From Gentiana macrophylla (lineage: Eukaryota; Streptophyta; Magnoliopsida; Gentianales; Gentianaceae): a stretch of DNA of 64,000 nucleotides. The notes under the pieces were generated by a model that searched no databases, was not told where the DNA came from, and saw nothing but the letters and a program-made list of their open reading frames with translations. Numbering within the stretch: the stretch's first letter is position 1; every line of letters starts with the position of its first letter. Shown here in pieces: positions 45,474 to 57,300 of the stretch. Location: assembly GCA_026214975.1 (NCBI GenBank), contig CM047815.1, forward strand, positions 76,475,299-76,539,298, in the 5' to 3' direction. A program made the translations under genes and the position numbers.

Positions 45474-46017
45474 TGGTGCGTTTGAATTGCTTGAATTCAT
45501 TGCTTGAATTCAATGAAATGAGATACTGTTTTTTTTCATTTCATTCAATCATTCTGGCGTATTTAGATGTAAGAGAGTGAAATTAATTTTCATTCAATTA
45601 GAATGATTTTTTTCCATTTTCATTCCATCTGAAATATGATGGAAATAATGGAATAGTTAGATGGAGTGAAATTTAAAAGTGACATACGGATGAAAAATCA
45701 ACCACCGTCCACCCCATCACCCACTACCTATCTCCCGCACCACCTGACTACCCACCGAAACCAACCACCGTCACCTTCCGCCACCACCTACATATATATC
45801 ACCATCGCACCCGTCACCATCACCGCCACCGCCACCGCCACCGCCACCGCCACCATCATTTCTACACATCCCACCGCTACCTGTCACACTCATCAACGCG
45901 CACCACCATCGCCACCATGTCATATATTTCATTCCATTGATTGTCAAACGTAGGAATGGAATAACGTTTATTCTATTCCATAGCATTCCATTTCATCCCA
46001 GTAATATAAACGCATCA
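45474..46017. mobile_element. Tourist/PIF-like MITE, 544 bp
   Basis: The ends TGGTGCGTTTGAATT and AATATAAACGCATCA form an inverted repeat. They are flanked by the 3-bp repeat tta (45471-45473 and 46018-46020). Inside are attccatt-rich arms and a (ccaccg)n microsatellite (about 45820-45855). No coding content is supported. Confidence 0.6.
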
Positions 46018-46020
46018 TTA

Positions 46021-46841
46021 ATGTTTATTTATTTAAAGATTTTCCGGGTGAGGACCAAATAAATGCAAGCACCATGGTAGTTATAACGGTTGAGTCGTTG
46101 GTTGACAGGACCTTCTTTATTGCCACCCAGTTAAAACAAGATCTGGGCATTCATTTCAATGCAACAACAGTCAATAAGTAATAAATGTGATTTCTGCCAA
46201 TTCAGTCGGGGGGGAACATGCAAAAGTGTTGAATTCTCCGCATGACATATACAAAGGGGCATTAATTTCCACTTTTTCTCGCTATCAATTGTATGGAAAA
46301 TTCTTAGGTAGGGAGTTTCTATTGGACTCGACCGTCAGATGTGAGTCGTGTGTATATAAAAACAAAACTGTTTTGTTTTATGGTTCACGTGGCGCAAATC
46401 TGACTGGTCGGGTGTAATAGAGACTTCCTACGACAGAATTACCCTAATTGTAGAGGGAAAATAGAATGAAACAAATACCCTCAAATCAAACAAAGGATTT
46501 GCATCAATCGAAACGCTGTTGTTGTAAGAATTCATACCATATTTTGATTCAGCAAATTGTTGTCTCCAAGTGACAAAACACGACACATAGAACACAAAAT
46601 ATTTCAATTACAACAACTCATCATTCTCCCTTTAATTCTGCATTTTCATTATAATGCTAGTAATTAGGCTATGGAGTTGCACTTAGTATTTGTGGATACT
46701 TGTAGAGCTGATCTACTTAAAACTTGGAAGCAAATACATAATTAATTAATTACAATTACAATTCTTCCCTTTAATTAACTTATATAGGTCTTGTGATCAA
46801 TCTGATCCTCTGCCCTTAGGTAGGGTACTAGTCCCTCCAGA
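46021..46841. other. 3' flank of the pectate lyase gene, no gene seen
   Basis: Short frames without domains. The part close to 46841 is probably the 3' untranslated region of the minus-strand pectate lyase gene. Confidence 0.5.
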
Positions 46842-48555
46842 TCAGCAACGACTCCCTTTTCTACAGCTAAGTGCACCTGAACTCATTGTCATTGAGCTGA
46901 TAAGTGAAGATGGTCTTGCACTCAAGCTAGATGCCTTTGCATAACTCGAAGATGCTCCGGCCCCCGACTGAGTAAAGTATGCACCATTAAGCATCAAATC
47001 TCCTTCTGATCTCCAATTCCATTTGCTCCATTCACTCTCTGATGCATCTTCATGCTTTGTAACCTTCAAGAAAAAACAACAACAATACATTATTCAATGA
47101 AAAAGAACCTTCGATTAATTTACTTGAATTTTCGTCGTGTATTATCAGTAGTACCTCTTTGCTCAATTGATCATTTGGAGCAAGAAATCTGTTGCCCTGG
47201 CTGTTTATCGTAGGTGCGGCACTACCCCCAATCGCGTACATTTCCCAATGAGTATAGTCGTTGTTCACTACATGGAAATACCCATGTCTACATCTGCAGT
47301 GACACAAAATTGTGATAAGTGTGTAGTGACAGTATGTCGTGTTACAATGTAGTTGTCGGTTTAGGGTATTTTATTAGGACACTGTTAATGGCACCACACG
47401 CGATTTACTCGGGCATTACACCCCATGCAAATTTCGACTTTGTAGAGGTCGAAATCTGTTTTCAACCCCTCCAGAGTCGAATTTTGTGCATAATTTCGAC
47501 TCTGGAGGGATTGAAAACAGATTTCGACCTCTACAAAGTCGAAACTTGCACAGGTGTGATGCCCGAGTAAATCGCGTGTGATGCCATAAACAATGCCCAT
47601 TTTATTACCTAGGCATTCTTTGGACAAGGCCTTCACCAAAATGATTGAAGGCTATAGTGACTTGCATACCCTTATCTTGTGTGTAGGTATCACTATGTCC
47701 TAAAAGCATGACCTTGTTATGATGAGTCATGTAATTGTTGGAGATTGTTATCGATGTCGACCCGCGAATCGCGTCGATCAAACCATCCCTACAGTTTGAT
47801 AAAGAGCAATGATCAACCCAAACATGGCTACCCCCGAAGATCGAAACCCCGTCTCCATCCGAAAGCGTTCGGAATCCGTAGTGTGTAGGTGAGTCTCTTA
47901 CATTTGCATTTCCACCTTGCTTGCAATCATGTATATTCAATCCATGAATGATAATATTGGTCACATATTGAATAGTAATGCATGGTCCTCCAGCAATGTG
48001 GACACTTGATCCTCTACCATCAAGTGTCTTGAATGAGTTCATCATAAGCTCTTCTTTGAGTTTGATCACCATGTCTCTAGCAAATATGATCCAAAGAGGC
48101 TCATTTTGGATGACCCCATATCGGAGTGTCCCCGGTTTCGGGTTCACCGGATCATCACCGGTGTCTGTAACTACATATATTGCTCCATCTCTTCCCCCTA
48201 CTGCATTCTTCCCAAATCCAATTGCACAATCTGCCAACTTTTTACGGTTTCTTTCCCAATGTGGATCACACCTCCAGCAATCATCTATTGGATTTCCTGT
48301 TCCACATGAAAGATATCCCAATTTCCTTCTTGATGCATTGATTTTCCTGCAAAAATATTCACACAAACAAATGTAAGCAGCAGCTAAGAATGTCATAAAG
48401 ACTACAGCTTTAACCATATAAATGATAAATCTAGTGCTCTATACTTACTGATTAACTTCTTGTACTACTAATTCAGGGTCCTGAACAGGGGAGCTTAGGA
48501 TGTGATCAATTGAAGTGCAAAGAACAAGGAAAAAGAGAAGAATGTTGAAAGACAT
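46842..48555 (-). CDS. Pectate lyase (polysaccharide lyase family 1), four exons
   Basis: Exons on the minus strand: 48555-48449, 48346-47609, 47293-47155 and 47063-46842. Junctions are GT-AG and in phase, giving 401 residues, the usual length for plant pectate lyases. The N-terminal [20 protein letters not shown] is a secretion signal. Key motifs are present: [10 protein letters not shown] (54-63), WVDHCS (212-217), [10 protein letters not shown] (223-232, calcium-binding Asp 223/227), [12 protein letters not shown] (244-255) and the catalytic Arg region QRMPRCRHGY (278-287). It is followed by [16 protein letters not shown]. The enzyme cleaves de-esterified homogalacturonan in the cell wall by beta-elimination with Ca2+. 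Intron 2 contains a 222-bp Mutator-like MITE at its very 5' end. The coding sequence appears intact. Confidence 0.93.
47377..47598. mobile_element. Mutator-like MITE (foldback) in pectate lyase intron 2
   Basis: 222 bp, almost entirely an inverted repeat with arms of about 100 bp around a short loop near 47485. It starts ggacactgtt and ends aacaatgccc. The flanks carry the perfect 9-bp duplication attttatta (47368-47376 and 47599-47607), the usual size for Mutator-like elements. The second copy overlaps intron positions +2 to +10 of the host gene. Confidence 0.88.
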
Positions 48556-50285
48556 TAGCCTTTTTTTTCAAGAGCCCAGAAAGAAATTAAGAAAACACAG
48601 ATATGTTGTGGGAGTAATAATGTATGAAAAAAGGATGGGACTTTATGTAGTAGTAGGAGTGTAGGACTGTAGGAGCAGAACATGAGTAGAGGTGTGTGAA
48701 AAATGTTTAAGGGACACTAAGAATTATTGCAAGAAAACAAATGGGTCCTACCAGAGCCATTTTTTTCCTTCTTCTTTGTTGTTTTTGCTCCTATACTCAT
48801 GAACTGTTATCATCACTCCATTTAGTAGGTAGTAAAAAGTGTTCATCATTCTTACACATGTAATATGTTTTGTTATCAGGACAAAATCATAGTCCCAACT
48901 CATTAAAAATCTTTAATGAGTGAGTTAGATTTACACAATGAGTTATTATGAGTAAAATGACTTGTATATAGATGATGTTTGTTGCCGACAACTTTTGGGG
49001 GAAAGAGGTACTACATTATTAAACAATTAATGGCATATTTGAAACAGGCGCACATGCTCTCTTTGGAGAATGAGTTAAAGCATTTTTATGAATAATTCGC
49101 ATTACTATTGTTTACTCTATTGACAAGTCTGAATGATTGTGATGGAAATGTTGAAAATGTCTGGGATCGTTGTCTGAGTGAAATCTGAACGTTCAAGCTG
49201 CTGAGTAATTAGCCTTTGTAAGATGATCAACGGCCTGTATTCACCTGCAAAAATGAACATGACGTTACGAGTCTTAGAGTTCTTTGGAAAACACCGATAG
49301 TGTCTTGCACCACACCGGCCATTGTTGTATGTGAACGACTTGCGCTTGTTGATGAAGATAATCTCCTTATGAAACTAGAGGTCACGTCTTCTATCGAAGA
49401 AATCTAAGCAACACACTAAGGCATGTATATCGGCCTAGATGCTAATGCCGATGTCCAGACACTTAACAAATAATAAAGGTCTTATGATCGATGAGGGTCG
49501 GTTCGGCTCATATACGAAAGTGGACTTATATGTTAATATTTCAAATGTAATTATATATTATATAATTCCATCATACCGATCAAACGAGCCCAAAGTCACC
49601 TCATTATACCTTCCATATGAAATATTCATCACCTTAGACGCATATGAAATGTAAATGTTTAATTTTTATAGGGGTGGTTTAAAAAGAAAAATAATAGAAG
49701 GGAAAATAAGAATCAGAACAGTTGAAATAAAAATTGGGTGATAAGGACAATTCCACTATTCGTTATTCCAAATTCATTGTTCCATACAATAAAATTGACT
49801 TCAAATCCACTATTCCTCTGTTTCGTTGTTTTTGACAAAAATGACCTCGAAATGATATCGAAAAATATCAAATTGGATGTCTAAATAAAAAGAACGAAAA
49901 AAAGAAAAATATAATGAAAGAATTACGATATTTTGACGTACAAATCAAAAGATATATTCATTTTTATAATTAAATATAAGAGAATTTAAATTATAATGGA
50001 ATAAACGTTCGTCTTTTTTACCCAATAAAAAATTACACTGTGTTGTTTGGATAATTCTATTTTTAAATCATTATTTTTAACGATAAACCCATTTTTATAT
50101 ATTGGGTTCGCTCACGCTTCTGTATTAAAACCGGCATGTGACCTAGATAATAGTACTATTCAGAAGAACATCATGGCATTTATTTAGCTTGAACTCCCAT
50201 GTGACCTACACTGCATTATCTTCTTCTCAAAGTCTCTTTTCTTTTCTTTGCTGAAATCATATCATTTCCATAAAAGATAGTAGTA
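48556..50285. other. Upstream region of pectate lyase and intergenic DNA
   Basis: 48556-49000 holds the presumed promoter of the minus-strand pectate lyase. The remainder has no gene I can support. 49730-50045 is the second copy of a dispersed repeat. Confidence 0.5.
49730..50045. repeat. Dispersed repeat copy B (also at 17190-17520)
   Basis: Collinear with copy A: 'tgacctcgaaatgatatcgaaaaatatcaaa', then 'aagaattacgatattttgac', 'aatcaaaagatatattcattttta' and a terminal 'aatggaataaa' block. Same orientation as copy A. Confidence 0.6.
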
Positions 50286-50512
50286 CTCCCTCCGTCCCGC
50301 AATATAAACCCTAAAATATAAGTCATTTTCATATCTCAATTCAATTTTAAATGCAGTGTTTTCACTTTCATATTAAATTATACAATACTACAGGTCACTT
50401 CCAAAAACCAATACAATATTTTATCTTGAAATTTTAAAAAACAACTCATTTATTAATTTTTCTTAAACTGTGTGTAAAACCTATAAGAACTTATATTACG
50501 GGACGGAAGAAG
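50286..50512. mobile_element. Stowaway MITE (Tc1/mariner), 227 bp
   Basis: It begins CTCCCTCCGTCCC and ends GGGACGGAAGAAG (inverted), flanked by TA on both sides (50284-50285 and 50513-50514). These are the standard Stowaway ends. Confidence 0.92.
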
Positions 50513-50514
50513 TA

Positions 50515-51343
50515 TTCAATTCATCCTCCAAGTTCTAACATCCATTTTCCTACAACTATATGCCTATTACTATAACTCAATACAACACAGTGGTAAAAGA
50601 TGTAGAAGACATTGTATCCTACGAAACGACCCAAAAACTTGTGAAAATTTTAGATCCAGACGGTTCGATAATAACCTAAGAAATTATTTTCCGGAATCAC
50701 AAAGCTTTATGCGATTACTTGTGTCGATATAAAATATAAAAGCTAAAAAGAACATAGAAACTTGAATGGTTCATATAAAATATAAAAGCTAAAAAGAACG
50801 TAAAAGCTTGAATGATTCAAAGGGCAAATTATATTAGTAGATCAAAATAAAAGCATCCATGTGTATTGCGGACATCGATTGTAATATTATATTAAATTAA
50901 GAATGAGTCTATTTTGAGTAGGTGAAGGACATAGTTGATATTTTAATAGTTAGAATGTTTCCTTGATGAATAAATCTGAAAATTTTTGAATTTATCAGAA
51001 AATTATTACCGTTTATCAAATTTGCCAGGTTAAGAAAAAAATATATATATATATCACAGAGATTGAAATCTGCGGCGTGGGTGCTGAAGATAGAAGCACA
51101 TGGATCAACTGTTGTGGTGACCTGATTGATTTGAAGAAGATTACAACCAAGATGCTGGATCGGAAAATTGTTGGTGACGGTAATGTAAAATTTTCCCCAG
51201 ATTGGTATAATTGCAAAAGCTTATATTAGTTCTTGTAAACAATTGTAGAAGCACAACAGGTGCTATAATTAAAGGGATTGTTTACCTTTCTGGTCAAAAA
51301 ATAAAAAATAAAAAATCAGGAAGAACTCAGCTTAGTTGCAGCC
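50515..51343. other. Intergenic DNA, one unassigned open stretch
   Basis: The plus frame at about 51047-51228 (ATEIEICGVG-like, ending KSLY) is open for about 55 codons after an acceptor-like 'atatcacag'. I recognise no family. 'aaatataaaagctaaaaagaac' occurs twice near 50740 and 50780. Confidence 0.3.
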
Positions 51344-52477
51344 ATGGACGCAGCACCAGTGTGTGGAAATCGAAGAGGAGGAAGAACAGGAACAACAATA
51401 GGAAGAGGAAATTTGGCGGACAATGGTGCTGGTGCTGCATCGGCCCGGCCCATCCTCAGCTCGGCTCGTGCGAATAAGACCACAGTCGGCTCATCTGGCC
51501 AGTTCATTCAGGTGGACCGAAAATTCCATCAACAGCAGAACAAGCCGGTTTATCGAATCTAACACCGGCACAATGGCAAGACATTCTTGATATTTTGAAT
51601 CTCGCCAAGCCTAATAATCGCTTAGCAGGTGAATACTCATGGATCATAGATACTGGTGCCACACATCACGTGACCGGTGAGTTAAATAATTTAGGGGATG
51701 TATGGATGATTGAAAAATGTCCTGTAGGACTACCAGACGGTCGAACATCTCACGCCCCGCATGAAGAAACGTGTATTTTGCCCGGTGGTCTAAAGCTAAA
51801 AAATGTCCTTTATGTGCCTTATTTGGCATGCAATTTATTATATGTGACTCAGTTACTCGATGCATTTGATTGTCAGATTCATATCACTTCTACATTGTGT
51901 GTTATGCAGGACCGAATGACGAGGAGACTGATTGGAGTTGGTGAGCGCGAAGATGAACTTTTCTTTTTCCGGGGAGTACTACACGTGAAGGTTATGGCGA
52001 TCAGTGGGACATAATCCATGGATCTATGGCACAAGCGGTTGGGACATCCCTCAGAAAAAATGTTGAAACAACTTCGCAATGTGAGTGCGTCTAGTTTTCT
52101 GAATAAAGATGGGTGCGACGCTTGTTTCCGGCCTAAACAACCAAGGGAAAGTTTCCCGAATAGTGATAGTAGGGCTAGTCGAATTTTTGAATTGGTGCAT
52201 TTTGACTTGTGGGGACCGTATGCGACACTTTCTACATGCGGGGCTTCGTATTTTTTTGACAATTGTGGATGATTATTCTCGTTCTGTTTGGGTCTATTTG
52301 TTATATAATAAATGGGAAGTTGAGACAATTTTTTTGAATTTTATGGCACTGATTGAACGGCAGTTTAGTGCAAAAATTCAACGGTTAGGAGTGACAATGG
52401 AAAGAATTTAAACATTTGCTTCTGCATTTTCAAAAGGAAGGGATCATTTTTGAAACGTCCTGTGTGGGCACACCTCA
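51344..52477 (+). pseudogene. Copia gag-protease-integrase fragment, cut by a SIRE-like element
   Basis: A Gly/Arg-rich gag tail (51344-51562) leads to protease WIIDTGATHHVTG (about 51641) with the D-T-G site intact. GAG-pre-integrase follows (LWHKRLGHPSEKML near 52023), then integrase start (FDLWGPYA near 52203; VDDYSRSVWVYLL after a frame change near 52255). Frames break at about 51562, 52012 and 52255. It ends abruptly at 52477, within the stretch that precedes the integrase glutamate motif, where another element's LTR begins. The LTR and start of this Copia are not identifiable. Confidence 0.8.
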
Positions 52478-54193
52478 TGTTGGTCCCTTGAAAAGGCTTT
52501 GGTTAAGTTTAGAGGGGGGGGAATAAACTTAACACTTAAAACTTTTTGGAGTTAACAAACTCAAAGAACTTCAAAGATCCTCGATGATACCTCGATGATC
52601 TGCCGATACCTCGATAACTTTCTTTGATACACAGTAGTCTACTGATGGTTGAGTTTACTGAATTTGTGCAGCGGAATTATATCAAAAATAAAGCCTTGTT
52701 ACTTGTTGTTAAATATGATACTAAGTATTAGATACTCAGTAGTGTATGTGTGTGAGTTCAGTTGCTAGATTCAATAGGTTGATGTGTATAATAAACTAAA
52801 TGCGAGAATGTAATTCTTTGAAAGTAAGTAGGCGATTTTATAGTGGTTCCAGGTGGTGTAATCCTGTCACCCACTCTTCTCCTGTGATGTTGGAGGTAAT
52901 TCACTGAGATCTTTGATGTAGCTATTACAAAGATTCCTAAGTTGCTTGTCCTTCACCAATAACTATGGCTTCACAAACCGAACACTTGGAACATGTAGGA
53001 TTCTTTGCTCCAAAGTCTTCCACTGGTCCTTGAAGGGTAGGATTGCCTCTTCACCACTCCACCACAAACAACGATCTTTCACACCAACAGATGCTTCACT
53101 TGTCTTGGAGTTCTTTGTAAAATAAAGATTGAATCAAGTAAATGATTCATTGCAAAGACTTGATTAGGATGATATAATCAAGACTTGCGCCTTCAAGTGT
53201 GTAATCTTGATGTAGCTTGAATACATAATACACTTGAAGATTTTCTCTGGATCAGTAGCTTTAAGCTCAGTAGGTTCAGCAGGGTGTTCTTGCAGCTTAG
53301 AATTATCTCTTATATTTTACTCTTAAAAGTTCATCAATTTTCATCATCTTTTTCTGAGTTGAATGTCCTCTATTTATAGGTAGGAGTGCATGTGACTTCT
53401 ATTTGAAATTCAAATATAAGTGTTCCTGGTTTTTGTCCCATTTGACTTGCTTTCTGTCACTATTCATAGGACTGACACTGTCAGAATCCTTTTTGGAAGT
53501 GCAGTCTGTCCACCCTTGACTTATATCCATTGGATAAAATCCTGAATCATCCCAACGTCCTTTTAATCTCAACCACTGATTTGTTTGATAAGTCAGAGGT
53601 TGTTAGCTGTCATTTTCCATGTAATCTTCCAATGTAATGTTGAGTTAATCGAGGTATATTTTCAAGAGTTCATCATCTGTTTGTAATACCTATCGATCTA
53701 TTTGAATGACAATTTGTTTGTATATCAAATACAATGCAGCTGATTTCTTTTATCTAACTTTTATTTGTGAAGTTAGATTACACCTTTTTGCAAATAACTA
53801 AATTCCAATCACCATCCAACTTAAGGAACTTAGACCTTCTACACAAGGTATATGTAATCAGTTTAGGTCATCACAGACTTGCCTAAATTCTGATTCCATA
53901 TCCTTGACTTTAATTACTAAGTTTGATCCCTTAGCCTTCATTAACTGAGTTTGAGCCCTCGACCTTCTTCGGTCTTCAAGAGTTCCTGATAAGTCTACTG
54001 ACCTAACTACCCTATCTTGACTGGGATCGGTTCAATTGAACTCGGTCACCGACCTTTACATGCTTGTTTGATCAAACCTATACAAAGATCAAACTCTAAT
54101 AAACCTATACATTTGATCTAGACATCTTTTTTGCCTTTGCACTATAACAGTTTGTCTGGCACTCATCACTAAAACACATAAATAAGTCCAACA
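52478..54193 (-). repeat. 3' LTR of SIRE-like element, 1716 bp
   Basis: It starts TGTTGG and ends CCAACA in plus-strand reading, next to Copia sequence on the left and the polypurine tract on the right. Contains a cluster of 'cctcgat' words near 52575-52620. Confidence 0.85.
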
Positions 54194-54215
54194 ATTTCCC
54201 CCTTTTTGGTGATGA
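54194..54215 (-). promoter_or_regulatory. SIRE-type polypurine tract
   Basis: On the minus strand 'caccaaaaagggggaaat' directly precedes the 3' LTR. A long A-then-G tract of this kind is usual for SIRE-group elements. Confidence 0.8.
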
Positions 54216-54356
54216 TGCCACTACCCTCACCTAACAGCAAAGCAAAAAGATTGAAACAAAAAAACAGAACAAATTTCAGTCATCTTTCATTATAAACATT
54301 TGTTCAAGTTATTACAGTCTAGCATTAGCAAAGATAAATCAGATAATTATGCTGAT

Positions 54357-57300
54357 CTACTGTCTTCTTTCTCTTTCTTCTCTTGCTTTTTCAGCTTGTT
54401 CTTGATAAGCTCTTATTTCTTCTATCATCTCTCTCATCCATTCATTTTCAATCAAAGTGAAGTCAATGTAGGAGTTCACTTCCTTCCACCACTTCCATGC
54501 TTCAGGTAGGATGAGGTTGATTTGATTGACTCTGAATCCCATTCTCATGTAAAGCTCTTTAAATTCATTCAGTGAGTCCTTAGCTTTTGTGATAGGCAAA
54601 CTCCTTTCACCTCTACCACTTCTTCCACATCTTCCAGCTCTGTAAGTTGCCCTCAAGGCTCTAACCCTTGCTTCCCAAAACTTCAATCCCAAGAATGAGT
54701 TTAAACCTTCATGAAAGCCCTTGTCATGATAAGGTTTCCTTCTATTATAGTATTCATTCTTGTATTGTTTGAGGAGGTCGTCAGTAAGTTGAACTCTGCC
54801 AGGTGCAGGTTCCCTGAATGCATTTGTTTCATTCTCCCATCTTTTCTGTGCAAAAATTCTGGCAGCCTCTTTTGCTACTGCTGTTTGGCCCTCTTCCCCC
54901 TTAGTGACATCATCAACAAAACGGGACAGTAGGCCATGAACACTCTCCTATGTGATAACCAGATTACTCAGTTGTCCTTCCATAATTTCAGTTCTTGTAT
55001 CAACTGCAGTAATCCTAGATTGCAAAGTCTGCTCCAGTAGATTGATCCTCTCAGTAAGCTTTGGATCCAATCTAGCAGGTTGAGATGTTCCAGCAGCCTC
55101 AGCAGGCTTAGGTACCTCAGAAAGTTTGTCAAGTTTCTGGAGGATGGTTTCAAGTTGATTTTTCAGAAACTTTTCTTTCACAGTATTTCCTTGCTTGATG
55201 CCTTTCACTTCCATAGCAAGATCTGCAAGAGCATATTGATTTGAGGTAATATTGGAGGCAACTGTTTCTGTTGTCCTCCATCTATTTTCCACCAAATTTA
55301 TCAGATCATCAAATCTCTGCTCTTGCCTGTCCAGTTGATTTCTTAGATTTGCAATGTCATTTCTGACAGTCCTCAACTCTTCCAGGACATGTGCTGGTAC
55401 CCCACCAGCCATTCCTCCAGCAGCTCCATCAGCAGGCTCTTCTACATTGTATTGTTGCCTCTGTCTGCTGATCACCATTTCCCAACTCATATCCAGTCCA
55501 GCAGGGTTAGGTCCCTGATATTCCTCTAAAATAGGATCAAGAGCTGGTTCTTCAAAAATAGGTACAAATTCCTGTGGGGGTTCAATATCAACAGTTTCTT
55601 CTTCAGGCATTTGAAATTCCTCATCACTATAGTCATAGTCCAGCAGCTGCTCATCATCAACAACAGTCTGCTGACCATCCTTCCCTACAGCGGTCTTCTC
55701 TCCAGCAGGCTCCACTACAGCAGCCTCTTCAACAACAACAACAGCAGGGGTTTCCTCCAAACCCAAAGATTGTTCCAACTTTGTGTCCAGTCTTTGTTTG
55801 TAACTCAAAGAACTTTGTACTCTCTGCTCCAACCTTTGTTCAAGTGCTGTTTGAAACTCAGCAACTTGTACCTCCTGTTCTAACCTTTGAGGGTTGAATA
55901 CAGCCTCATTATCCACTTGGAATCCTTCAGCATGACCAGTTTTTGTTAGGATAAGGGCAATTTTGTATAGAGTTCCCTCAGTGTCAATCCAGTGTTGATA
56001 TTGAATTGATTCCTCTGAACTGACACTGGGTTCACTGTGGACAGTAACCTTCTCATCATCCAAATCAGCACTCTGTTGATCTTCAGATTGTGCAATAGGT
56101 TCTTCAACAAGTAAAGTAGATGATTCACCAACCAACCTATTTGCAGCACCACTTATTCCATCATTGATCAATGCCTCCAAATCATCCATGGTGAGATCCT
56201 GCAGATCCTCATCCATCTCTCCAGTCTGCTGGCCCTCAGCAGACCTACCAACATCAGTGGCTTCAGTGGTTGTTTCTTTAGCCACTCTACTTGTCTCCCC
56301 AGGGAACATAGGGGAATCATCATCAGAGTCAGATGAATCACTGTCTGGTGTGTACTTTGGATCTCTGAACATAATTTCTCCACTTTTCTTTCCTTCATTC
56401 AATAGATCCATCAGCCTAGATTGCAGCAAGGTTGTATCTATCAAGTCCAGAGAGTCGTCCACACCCAGCTGATCAAAAGCCCATTCTTCAAATCCACTCA
56501 TTGGATCAGCAGCTGGTTTCTGTTTCTTGTAGAATCCAAACTTCCATTGGAAATAATTTTGCACTTTCCTGAAGTTAGGATCTACTTTGTCCTTCTTAGA
56601 TGCCTTCTCATATGGCATAGTTGGCTTTCTAAGAGCTGTTTCAGTAGCTTGATGACCTCCAAAGGTCCCAACAAGCAAACTCAAGGTGTCTTCAATAGAT
56701 GCATGAAGGTCAGTAGGTTGCTTAGATTGAATATTGGTCCTACTACCTCCATTTGCACAACACTGGGTTCCCCCTGACTTATATGCTCATCAGCAGGGTT
56801 AACAGCAGACTGTTCTTCCCCCTGAACTATTGCAGGAATTGCAGGGTCTTGTACCAATGTTCCACTCACCACAGCAGGCTCTGGTGCAGCAGACTGCTGT
56901 GTTTCTCCAACAGATTGCTCAACAACAACCTGTTCACTTTCAGTAGGCTCAGCAGCCTTAGCAGGTGAGGATTCAACAACATCAACAAAGAGTTCGATCT
57001 CATGATTGTTGTGACTCTCCAAAGAAGTTGCTCAAGAACAACCTCTCTGCATCCTCAGTAGGCTTGATAATAGTCAATGGCTCAGCATCAATAGCCTCTC
57101 CTACTGCTTCTACTTCTTCTACTACTTCTTCTTCTTCTTGTGCCCTTAGAGCCTCTAAGTTTTTCAATTGTTTCCCCTTTCCATGTTTCTTTTTGTGCAT
57201 AATCTCTTTCATTCTCTTGGAAAGTGGCTCATCATCAATTTCAATCGCAGTAGGCTTCCTCTTTCTACTGGCTTCTTTCTGTTGTTCCCTCAAAATCTCA

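Noticed and set aside
45771..45986. Gly-rich 71-codon minus frame
   Set aside because: Product of the (ccaccg)n microsatellite within a MITE.
47385..47639. 84-codon frames on both strands in pectate lyase intron 2
   Set aside because: They arise from the foldback MITE, whose two arms give similar frames on each strand.
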